Below, piece by piece: positions 57,487 to 64,000 of a DNA stretch of 64,000 nt. Position 1 is the first letter of the stretch. Every line of letters starts with the position of its first letter. Source of the stretch: Thalassobacillus devorans (GTDB lineage: Bacteria; Bacillota; Bacilli; Bacillales; Halobacillaceae); assembly GCF_900176565.1 (NCBI RefSeq), contig NZ_FXEH01000005.1, positions 248,001 to 312,000 on the forward strand, in the 5' to 3' direction. The notes under the pieces are model-generated. The model was not told the DNA's origin. It ran no database searches and worked only from the letters and a program-made list of their open reading frames with translations. Both the position numbers and the translations under genes were made by a program.

Positions 57487-58134
57487 ATGTTTAAAGCTTA
57501 TGTATTCGATGCTTATGGTACCTTGTTTGATGTTCATTCTGTCACGGAAAAGCTGGAAGAAGTTTACCCCGAGAAGGGCCATGACGTCAGCCAGGAATGG
57601 CGAAAAAGACAAGTGCATTATTTTATGATCCGCCAACTGATCGATAGTTATCAGCCCTTCGATCAAATTACCCGACACGCCCTTATCGACGCTTTAGAAT
57701 TTAATCAGGCAGAATATGATACGGGTACATTAGAAGAATTGATGGAAGCTTATCGGCACTTAAAGCCGTTTGAAGAGGTGAAGCGTCTTACCACAAATTT
57801 ACCTGACCATCGGTTGACGATATTTTCGAATGGTACCAACGATATGCTCCTTCCATTATTAAAAAATAATCGGCTTGATCAAACTTTTTCTATTTTAAGC
57901 GCAGATGAACCGGGGATATATAAGCCCGATCCAAAGGCGTACGCATTTGCCCACCGACAATTGGAAATAGCAGAACCAAAAGAGGTATTATTCCTTTCAA
58001 GCAATCCCTGGGACATCGCAGGCGCTAAAAACTACGGATTCTCAACCGCCTGGGTAAACAGAAGCCAGCAAAAGTGGCCTTCCTTAGGTATACAGCCCGA
58101 CTTCATCTACCAGGACCTGAATGAATTATCATAA
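57487..58134 (+). CDS. Haloacid dehalogenase type II (HAD hydrolase)
   Basis: 215-residue HAD enzyme. Nucleophile Asp8 in FDAYGTLFD, WRKRQVHYFMIR with the Arg used by L-2-haloacid dehalogenases, IFSNGTND, Lys in YKPDPKAY and SSNPWDIAGAKNYGF with Ser/Asn/Asp of the active site. This set matches L-2-haloacid dehalogenases, although many close relatives in bacilli have no tested substrate. Ribosome site AAAGGAGG. Monocistronic. Confidence 0.9.
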   Translation: MFKAYVFDAYGTLFDVHSVTEKLEEVYPEKGHDVSQEWRKRQVHYFMIRQLIDSYQPFDQITRHALIDALEFNQAEYDTGTLEELMEAYRHLKPFEEVKRLTTNLPDHRLTIFSNGTNDMLLPLLKNNRLDQTFSILSADEPGIYKPDPKAYAFAHRQLEIAEPKEVLFLSSNPWDIAGAKNYGFSTAWVNRSQQKWPSLGIQPDFIYQDLNELS

Positions 58135-58136
58135 AA

Positions 58137-58168
58137 CCAGAAGCCCCAGTCACTTCGACTGAGGCTTT
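58137..58168. terminator. Terminator between convergent HAD and flavoprotein genes
   Basis: Stem GAAGCCcCAGTC / GACTGaGGCTTTC with a 5-nt loop; short T or A stretches on both sides. Confidence 0.6.
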
Positions 58169-58170
58169 CA

Positions 58171-59502
58171 TTATTTCGCTTTTCTTGCAGCTCGTTGTAA
58201 TGGATCCCATACGCCGTTAAAAGGAGGGGCATAGGAAAGGTCAAGATCAAGCAGATCTTCTGTTGTCATTTCGTGGAATAAGGCCGTCGCTAACACATCT
58301 ATCCGTTTATCAACACCATTGCCACCAATGATCTGTACACCAAGGACCTGCAGATTTTCCTTATGATAAGTCAGTTTCAGTGTCATTTTTTCTGAACCCG
58401 GATAATAGCCTGCCCTATCGGTCGCTTTAATGGTTACACTCTGGCAGGGGATGTTCATTTGTTGAGCTTCTGACTCAGAAATACCAGTCCTGCCCAGGTT
58501 CAAATCACAGAATTTGATGATTGAGGATCCTACGACTCCTTTGAAAGCTTTCGTTCGACCGGCCATATTCAACCCTGCAATCCCGCCTTGTTTATTAGCA
58601 TGGGTGCCAAGCGGAATGTAGTCATCTTTCTTCTTGATCCGGTGGAACTGCGTAGCACAGTCACCTGCCGCATATATATCCTTAATGTTCGTTTCCATAT
58701 AAGCGTTGACTTGAATGGCATCCTTAAAAGTCAAATAGATGCCAGTCCCCCTTAAGAAAGAAGTGTTCGGTGCTACACCTACAGCAACCAGCACAAGGTC
58801 CGTGTCATAGGACCCCTTGTCTGTCACAACTTTTTCTACCTTGTCTGTCCCCTCGAACCCTTCGACATTTTCTTCTAAATTTAATTGAATATGCTGCTTT
58901 TTTGCTTCTTCGTGGATGTGAGCAGCCATATCTTCATCGAAAATTTTAGCCAGCTGGCTTCCACGTTCGATAATTCTTACATTTTTATTCAGGTGGACAA
59001 AGCTTTCTGCCATTTCCAGTCCGATATAACCTCCACCGATGATCGTCACGTTGTTAATCTCTTTCCCCATATACTCCATAATCCTCTCGGCATCAGGGAT
59101 GGTTTTCAACTGATAAACTCCCGGCAGTTCCACCCCTTCCCATGGTGGACACACAGGACTGGCCCCGGTCGCTACCAATAATCGATCATAGCTTTCCTGA
59201 AAAGGTTCATCTGTCTCCAGATTGGTACCATGAATTATTTTTTGTTCACAATCAACACGGGTAACCTCGTGCTTCGTTCTTGCATCGATTCCATACTTTT
59301 CCCGGAATGTCTCCGGAGTTCTGGCGATCAAATCATCAGTCGAATCCACTTCACCGCTAATAGCATATGGCAATCCACACTGTCCATAAGAATAAATGCT
59401 CCCCCTCTCAAGGGTAACGATTTCGTGGTCATCACTGTTCCGTACAATTTGCATGGCTGCACTCATCCCGGCTGCATCTCCACCTATAATGACATATTTC
59501 AT
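58171..59502 (-). CDS. CoA-disulfide reductase / NADH oxidase family flavoprotein
   Basis: 443-residue FAD-NAD(P) pyridine nucleotide-disulfide oxidoreductase. FAD site VIIGGDAAGMSAAMQI, single redox Cys42 in YSYGQCGLPYAISG, NAD site VTIIGGGYIGLEMAES, then IYAAGDCATQ and a dimerisation domain. The single active Cys and GLPY context fit CoA-disulfide reductase or persulfide reductase rather than glutathione reductase. No fused rhodanese domain, but a separate rhodanese gene lies at the end of the window. Ends 3 nt from the pseudouridine synthase gene, suggesting co-transcription. Confidence 0.9.
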   Translation of the reverse strand: MKYVIIGGDAAGMSAAMQIVRNSDDHEIVTLERGSIYSYGQCGLPYAISGEVDSTDDLIARTPETFREKYGIDARTKHEVTRVDCEQKIIHGTNLETDEPFQESYDRLLVATGASPVCPPWEGVELPGVYQLKTIPDAERIMEYMGKEINNVTIIGGGYIGLEMAESFVHLNKNVRIIERGSQLAKIFDEDMAAHIHEEAKKQHIQLNLEENVEGFEGTDKVEKVVTDKGSYDTDLVLVAVGVAPNTSFLRGTGIYLTFKDAIQVNAYMETNIKDIYAAGDCATQFHRIKKKDDYIPLGTHANKQGGIAGLNMAGRTKAFKGVVGSSIIKFCDLNLGRTGISESEAQQMNIPCQSVTIKATDRAGYYPGSEKMTLKLTYHKENLQVLGVQIIGGNGVDKRIDVLATALFHEMTTEDLLDLDLSYAPPFNGVWDPLQRAARKAK

Positions 59503-59505
59503 CTA

Positions 59506-60444
59506 TTAATCCCTCCTATTATCAGCTGTCATTCGATCAATTTCCTTTTGTAAAATTAATGGCAAATCATCACTGGGTGCCACACTGGTCAGTTGTTCCC
59601 CTGTAATCGGATGGGGGAAAGATATTTTTGCCGCATGCAGCGCCTGTCGATCATAACCATCATTCTTTTTGCCATACAGCCGATCTCCTGCAACAGGGTG
59701 ACCAATATGACTCATATGTACACGGATCTGATGCGTCCTTCCAGTGTAAAGTTTCAGCTTCACAAGGCTGGCATTTTGCTGGGTATCATAGTTGACAACT
59801 TTAAACTCAGTCACAGCCTTTTGACCACCTGGTGAAACTCGTCTTCTTGTCGGATGATGACGATCTTTGCCTATCGGCTTGTCTATCATTCCTTCTCTGT
59901 GTTTAATCTCCCCATGTACCATGGCAAGATACGTGCGGCTGATTTTTCTTTGCTCCAGATAACGATCCATTGTGGCTCCAGCCAAGGCATGCTTGGCAAA
60001 CAGCACGGCACCTGACGTTTCTCGATCCAGCCGATGAATATGCCTTACCTTAGTCAGTACCCTATTTTCCTGAAAATAAAAAGCTACTCGATTCGCAAGG
60101 GTCCCTGTTTGTCCATGTTCATTCGGGTGGGTATCTATACCCGCCGGTTTATTCACGACAAGCAGATGATTATCTTCAAATAAGACATCCAGCTCTGAGT
60201 TGTCCAGCACAATCCCATACTCTTCTTCTTGAAACAGTCGTATTTGAAGGATATCTCCCCGTTTAAGTTCCCTTGACCATGACACCGTTTCACCGTGAAC
60301 TGTTACATCTTTATTCATCCGTAACTGATGGAGCAATTTTTTAGGAGTCTTTAAATCTTCTTTTAAAATTTGTTCGATCTTTTTGTATTTCCATTCTTCC
60401 GGGACAATGATTTCACACCATTCTCCCGCTTTTTTCATTTGCAT
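59506..60444 (-). CDS. RluA-family RNA pseudouridine synthase
   Basis: 312 residues. N-terminal S4-like segment (KKIEQILKEDLKTPKKLLHQLRMNKDV), catalytic Asp140 in HRLDRETSGAVLFAK, YLAMVHGEI, and KLYTGRTHQIRVHMSHIGHP. Modifies a uridine in rRNA or tRNA; the precise site cannot be given. The start has only weak purines upstream. It precedes the flavoprotein gene on the same strand. Confidence 0.93.
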   Translation of the reverse strand: MQMKKAGEWCEIIVPEEWKYKKIEQILKEDLKTPKKLLHQLRMNKDVTVHGETVSWSRELKRGDILQIRLFQEEEYGIVLDNSELDVLFEDNHLLVVNKPAGIDTHPNEHGQTGTLANRVAFYFQENRVLTKVRHIHRLDRETSGAVLFAKHALAGATMDRYLEQRKISRTYLAMVHGEIKHREGMIDKPIGKDRHHPTRRRVSPGGQKAVTEFKVVNYDTQQNASLVKLKLYTGRTHQIRVHMSHIGHPVAGDRLYGKKNDGYDRQALHAAKISFPHPITGEQLTSVAPSDDLPLILQKEIDRMTADNRRD

Positions 60445-60564
60445 AAGCTACCAACTTTCTACTTATTTAATACATATAACTTTTTTCTTAATTGTCAGAA
60501 ATCCTGTTTATTTTTTTCGAAACTGGTTATTTTATCTACGTAACATACTAAAGGAGGTAATTGT

Positions 60565-60894
60565 ATGAGTCATGAAAAGTATTCGACAGTAATAGAAACG
60601 TTGCACGAATGTATGGAGTCATGTAACCATTGCTACATTTCCTGTCTAGGAGAAGAACACGTGAAGGAAATGGCCGAATGTATTCGTCTTGACCGAGAAT
60701 GTGCTGATATTTGCTCTCTGTTCGAACAATCCTTGACCCGTGACACCCCTTATGTTCAAGAGCTTGCCCAATTATGTGCCAAAGCATGCCGTGACTGTGG
60801 TGAGGAATGCGCGAAGCATGATCACGACCATTGCCAGAAATGTGCTGAAGCTTGCCGTAAGTGTGCAGATGAATGTGAAAAGCTGATTGCATAA
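60565..60894 (+). CDS. Cysteine-rich four-helix-bundle copper-binding protein (Csp-like, DUF326)
   Basis: 109 residues with 13 Cys in helical CxxxC and CxxC spacing (CMESCNHC, CADICSLF, CAKACRDCGEECAKHDHDHCQKCAEACRKCADECEKL). This is the layout of Csp3-type copper storage proteins, whose Cys line the core of a four-helix bundle and bind many Cu(I) ions in the cytosol; no signal peptide is present. Strong AAAGGAGG ribosome site. Stands alone, about 8 kb from the copper-dependent nirK/nos genes. Confidence 0.92.
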   Translation: MSHEKYSTVIETLHECMESCNHCYISCLGEEHVKEMAECIRLDRECADICSLFEQSLTRDTPYVQELAQLCAKACRDCGEECAKHDHDHCQKCAEACRKCADECEKLIA

Positions 60895-60906
60895 TACAAT
60901 AACTTA

Positions 60907-61004
60907 AAAACACTTGGCTTATCGCCAAGTCCTTATGGCGAAATCCCTAAATGTTTATTATACTTTAACCCTTTTACAAAGTTAAACATTCTTAAAGTAT
61001 GAAA
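60907..61004. repeat. Short hairpin repeat, copy 2
   Basis: ACTTGGCTTATCGCCAAGTC forms a clean stem ACTTGGC/GCCAAGT; then CCTTATGGCG, and a second stem ATACTTTAA/TTAAAGTAT enclosing CCCTTTTACAAAG. Matches the copy at 6496-6580 block by block. Lies between the Cys-rich protein gene and the terminator of the carboxypeptidase gene. Confidence 0.6.
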
Positions 61005-61051
61005 AAAGCTGTCAGTGAAAAGTTTATCGCTTTTCTCATGACAGCTTTTTT
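61002..61051 (-). terminator. Terminator of the D-Ala-D-Ala carboxypeptidase gene
   Basis: AAAAAAGCTGTCA / TGACAGCTTTTTT with inner GAAAAG/CTTTTC; T-run on both strands. Confidence 0.9.
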
Positions 61052-61055
61052 GTGT

Positions 61056-62168
61056 TTATTTTGAAGGAAAGAGACTGGCAAACCACTGGAATATAGCATC
61101 CTTCCAGGAAGAATTATCTTCCGAACCATTTTCTTCCAATTTTACAGGCCCTCCATTTGAAGCTTGTACTACTTCCAATTTACCTGACGTCAGAATTTCA
61201 TCGTCAGACTCAATTAATAAATAGCCCTTTCTTGTTACTTGTTCCGTAATCTCGGAATTATTTTCTTTAGTATATGCCAGCGTTTCTGGCAATTCATACT
61301 CTTCTCCATTCGACTTATATGTCTTTCCAGCAGGAATGGAAGAAGTTTCATAATTTTCAAAGCCATAGTCAAATAATTTTCCGGCTTCCGTATAAGCATG
61401 TTCTGCATTGTTTGCTTTCAGCACTACAGCGATTAATTCCATCCCATCACGTTCAGCGGATCCTACCAGCGTATGGCCTGATTTAGAAACCCAGCCGGTT
61501 TTTACTCCGGTAGCATCATCATATCTCCAGAGCAGACGATTATGATTGATGATGGTTGTCTCCCATTCTTCGCCTTTCCAATCTAACTCCTTTGTGCCCA
61601 CAATTTCCTTAAACGTCTCATTTTTCATCGCGTATTTTGTGATCTTCGCCATATCCTCTGCCGTAACGTAGTGGTTATCATCATAAAGCCCATGCGGATT
61701 AGTGAAGTTGGAATCCTTTACCCCAGCTTTTTCTTCAGCAAAAGTATTCATCACTTGCGTAAAGTTTTCCACATTGCCCGCCAGGTGTTCTGCAATGGCC
61801 ACGCCTGCATCATTCCCTGAATTCATCAACAGTCCCTGAACTAATTTCTTAAGCGGCACTTCTTCTCCTTCTTTTAAATATACCCTGGTGCCTTCTGCAT
61901 TTCTCGCCTCTTCACTAATAATTACTTTATCCTCCAGGTTTCCTTGTTCAATAGCAATGATACCTGTAAGGATTTTTGTAATACTTGCCGGGTACATCTT
62001 CTTTTCACTATTTTTTTCATATAATACTTGGCCGCTCTCCCCATCTATCAAAATAGCAGCCTCACTTTGGATGGATAAGTTTTCGCTTTTTTCTGCAAAA
62101 CCTGCCTGTGGAGTAAAGGCAGACAGTAATAGGACAATCATTGATATAACCTTGATCCGTTTCATCAT
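61056..62168 (-). CDS. D-alanyl-D-alanine carboxypeptidase (DacF/DacA type)
   Basis: 370-residue penicillin-binding protein 5-like enzyme trimming the pentapeptide of peptidoglycan. Signal peptide to about residue 25 (ending QAGFA), SxxK with Ser62 and Lys65 (ASITKIL), SxN Ser117-Gly-Asn119, and KTG at 223-225. The PBP5 C-terminal domain ends in a short hydrophobic helix (SSWKDAIFQWFASLF) for membrane attachment. Could be the vegetative DacA or sporulation DacF paralogue; length favours DacF. Single gene with GGAGG-type ribosome site and its own terminator. Confidence 0.93.
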   Translation of the reverse strand: MMKRIKVISMIVLLLSAFTPQAGFAEKSENLSIQSEAAILIDGESGQVLYEKNSEKKMYPASITKILTGIIAIEQGNLEDKVIISEEARNAEGTRVYLKEGEEVPLKKLVQGLLMNSGNDAGVAIAEHLAGNVENFTQVMNTFAEEKAGVKDSNFTNPHGLYDDNHYVTAEDMAKITKYAMKNETFKEIVGTKELDWKGEEWETTIINHNRLLWRYDDATGVKTGWVSKSGHTLVGSAERDGMELIAVVLKANNAEHAYTEAGKLFDYGFENYETSSIPAGKTYKSNGEEYELPETLAYTKENNSEITEQVTRKGYLLIESDDEILTSGKLEVVQASNGGPVKLEENGSEDNSSWKDAIFQWFASLFPSK

Positions 62169-62450
62169 CTTGTTTCCTCCAGCATGTCTAATAGTTGTCT
62201 GACTTTTTCCTTTCTTGATTATAAACGAAGATTCCTTAATTGAAAAAGGAAGATGCAGGAAGCTTCCTTAATAGCGCAAACTTTTTCTTTCTGCACAAAA
62301 TCTCGATATAAACCAGTTATATTTACCCTGTATGAATCTTTTTATTCCTTAAGAAAGATTAAAATTGTCAAAGTTATAAAGTAAAATAAAAACTAAGGCT
62401 TTCGCTATAAGGATTTGGTGACAGTCAAGTTTTTTCATGGAGGAGCTCTT

Positions 62451-63452
62451 ATGATTAAAAAATTAATTCTTATAACAAGTATCAGCACAGCAATTATCAT
62501 GACTGGATGCAGTCAAAATGAGGAAAGCCAGCCAGATGCAGAAACACAGAACGAGAACACAGAAAAAACAGACAAACAGGAAAACCAGGAGAAAACTGGC
62601 GATCTATCTGCCTTCCTACAGTCTTTTGAGGGAACTGTCAATCATGTTCATGGGATCGGCTACATACAACCTGATACCGGCACGGCGTTCGCCACCCATA
62701 GCGGACTGAAATTTTATCAAGATGGCGATTGGCTGGAAACAAAAGAACAATTTAATGATTATATGGGTTTCACAGCGGTGGATAATGGCTTTTACACATC
62801 AGGGCATCCCGGTGAAGACTCCGACCTTCCTAACCCGCTTGGATTGAAGAGAAGCACGGATGGCGGTCAAACCTTGGAAGATTTAGGCTTTGAAGGAGAA
62901 AGTGATTTTCATACGATGGGAGTCGGTTATAAAAACCACGCCGTTTACCTGATGAATATCCAGCCCAATTCTGAATTGGATGCTGGCTTCTATCGGAGTC
63001 TTGATGATGGTGAAACGTGGGAAGCCATTGAGGCTGCCGGTATAAGCACAAGTCCGTTCGCTTTGGCGGTTCACCCAACAGATGAAAATGTCGTTGCTGC
63101 CTCTACTCAAAATGGAATATACCTCAGTAAAGACGGGGGACAGACTTTTGAACCTGTCCAAGAAAATATCCAGGGTACTGCATTATATTTTGAAGAAGAA
63201 CGTTTATACTTTGCGACGTATTCCTCTGAGCCCAAACTGAAGTCTATTAACTTGAAAGATACGACAACCGAAACATTGTCCTTGCCTGAAATCGGAAACC
63301 AAGCCATCTTATACGTGGTAAAAAATCCAGATAATGAAGAAGAAATCACCCTTCTTTCCAGTGACGGGGAGACAGATCATGCCTTCATCTCTACAGACGG
63401 GGGAGAGAACTGGAAACAGATTCTTGATCAAGGAAAAACGATTTCGGAGTAA
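62451..63452 (+). CDS. Asp-box (BNR) beta-propeller lipoprotein, F510_1955-like
   Basis: 333 residues. Lipobox IMTGC with Cys20, an acidic linker to about 55, then a propeller with repeated Asp-boxes (STDGGQTLEDLG, SLDDGETWEAI, SKDGGQTFEPV, STDGGENWKQI) and HVHGIGYIQPDTGTAFATHSG at its start. Families of this kind are annotated as glycosyl hydrolases, but no catalytic residues are obvious, so binding only is equally likely. ATG at 62451 with GGAGG 6 nt upstream. The 280 nt before it hold no gene; TTGTCA near 62368 with an A/T-rich -10 may be its promoter. Confidence 0.85.
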   Translation: MIKKLILITSISTAIIMTGCSQNEESQPDAETQNENTEKTDKQENQEKTGDLSAFLQSFEGTVNHVHGIGYIQPDTGTAFATHSGLKFYQDGDWLETKEQFNDYMGFTAVDNGFYTSGHPGEDSDLPNPLGLKRSTDGGQTLEDLGFEGESDFHTMGVGYKNHAVYLMNIQPNSELDAGFYRSLDDGETWEAIEAAGISTSPFALAVHPTDENVVAASTQNGIYLSKDGGQTFEPVQENIQGTALYFEEERLYFATYSSEPKLKSINLKDTTTETLSLPEIGNQAILYVVKNPDNEEEITLLSSDGETDHAFISTDGGENWKQILDQGKTISE

Positions 63453-63548
63453 TATAACTGTCATATAAAAATATGTTTCTCTTTTTACCCGAAGAGGTAT
63501 ACCTATTATATAACAAGATATTTCATCTTAGATAAGGAGGTATTATAA

Positions 63549-63848
63549 ATGGCAGCAAAAGTACAACCGACAGAAGCTGAAGAGAAACGTCAACAGGACG
63601 ATGTGGAGGTACTTGATGTACGGACGGAAGAAGAAGTGGAAGCAGGTATGATTCCTGGTGCCATTCACATCCCATTAGATGAAGTAGAAAACAAGATGGA
63701 CGAGTTAAATCAAAAAAAAGAGTATATCACCGTTTGTGCTTCCGGAAAAAGAAGTGACCAGGCCGCTGACCTATTGAATGAACAAGGTTACCAGGCAAAG
63801 ACGCTGGACGGTGGCATGCAAGAATGGAATGGTGAAGTTACTCAATAA
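63549..63848 (+). CDS. Single-domain rhodanese
   Basis: 99-residue sulfurtransferase fold: EVLDVRTEEEVEAGMIPGAIHIP, and the active-site loop CASGKRS with Cys63. N-terminal tail is short and charged. Such proteins shuttle persulfide sulfur; the flavoprotein at 58-59.5 kb could be a functional partner, but the genes are not linked. AAGGAGG ribosome site. Followed by its own terminator. Confidence 0.93.
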   Translation: MAAKVQPTEAEEKRQQDDVEVLDVRTEEEVEAGMIPGAIHIPLDEVENKMDELNQKKEYITVCASGKRSDQAADLLNEQGYQAKTLDGGMQEWNGEVTQ

Positions 63849-63856
63849 CCATGGGA

Positions 63857-63884
63857 AAAGAGTTGGCCTTGTGCCAGCTCTTTT
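63857..63884 (+). terminator. Terminator after the rhodanese gene
   Basis: AAAGAGTTGGC / GCCAGCTCTTTT stem (one mismatch), 5-nt loop. Confidence 0.8.
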
Positions 63885-63988
63885 GCTTTTCCTATGGTAG
63901 AAACCGTATAATAGATCCCATTCTCAAAACTACATATAATTCCAATAGCTTTAATCTAGAAGTATACTTATAAAGGGGAATTTTTATA

Positions 63989-64000
63989 ATGGATAATAAG
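63989..64000 (+). CDS. Start of a further gene (4 codons, cut by window end)
   Basis: ATG at 63989 reads MDNK before the window ends. AAAGGGGAA lies 8 nt upstream and TATACT at 63963 could be its -10, so this is probably a real start. Nothing can be said about the product. Confidence 0.4.

Overview
The window is a chromosomal stretch from a spore-forming member of the Bacillaceae. Three things point there: Bacillus-type gene order (gapA operon led by cggR; nudix-rapZ-yvcK-whiA-crh; hisZGDBHAFI; hprK-lgt-yvoD-ppaX-yvoF; uvrBA), Bacillus-type control sites (CggR, CtsR, LexA/DinR, GlpP leader, Fnr-like) and a spore photoproduct lyase operon. Acidic proteins and moderate GC would fit a salt-tolerant genus of the Halobacillus/Virgibacillus kind, but that is only an impression. 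Most genes up to about 52 kb lie on the minus strand.

Layout. 1-5.6 kb: central glycolytic operon cggR-gapA-pgk-tpiA-gpmI (gpmI cut by the window edge), with its promoter and tandem CggR operator, preceded by a glutaredoxin-like gene. 5.7-6.7 kb: repeat copy A, a small unknown gene and tRNA-Arg(CCG). 6.9-12.7 kb: oligopeptide ABC importer in appDFABC order. 12.9-15.5 kb: secreted DUF6305-like protein, membrane histidine kinase and CitB-type response regulator. 15.6-16.3 kb: clpP under a CtsR box. 16.4-20.2 kb: crh, whiA, yvcK, rapZ and a nudix hydrolase. 20.4-22.5 kb: trxB and a TPR protein. 22.6-29.1 kb: complete histidine operon. 29.3-32.3 kb: glpD behind a GlpP-type leader terminator, repeat copy B, and glpP. 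32.3-36.2 kb: hprK-lgt-yvoD-ppaX-yvoF. 36.4-37.7 kb: splAB. 37.8-39.4 kb: yvlBCD-like envelope genes. 39.5-40.0 kb: repeat copy C. 40.1-41.1 kb: bacillithiol pair yojF-bshB2. 41.2-46.1 kb: uvrBA. 46.3-47.8 kb: prfC. 48.1-52.7 kb: copper nitrite reductase nirK followed by nosD-nosL-nosY-nosF, with no nosZ. 53.1-64 kb: SWIM/SNF2 helicase, a divergent CtaA-family protein, a haloacid dehalogenase, a CoA-disulfide-reductase-like flavoprotein, an RluA-type pseudouridine synthase, a Cys-rich copper-storage-like protein, a DacF/DacA-type carboxypeptidase, an Asp-box lipoprotein and a rhodanese.

How it fits together. Glycolytic flux (CggR), PTS/CcpA signalling (HprK and Crh) and glycerol-3-phosphate use (GlpP-GlpD) are all represented. 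nirK carries an Fnr-type box exactly at -41.5 from a predicted start, pointing to oxygen-limited nitrite reduction.

The least ordinary content is (i) a family of about 480-bp composite repeats with terminal inverted repeats, each made of two oppositely oriented palindromic units, present three times; (ii) nirK fused in order to nos accessory genes that normally accompany nosZ; (iii) the DUF6305-kinase-regulator module; (iv) a second short hairpin repeat seen twice. I found no CRISPR array, prophage, transposase or rRNA.
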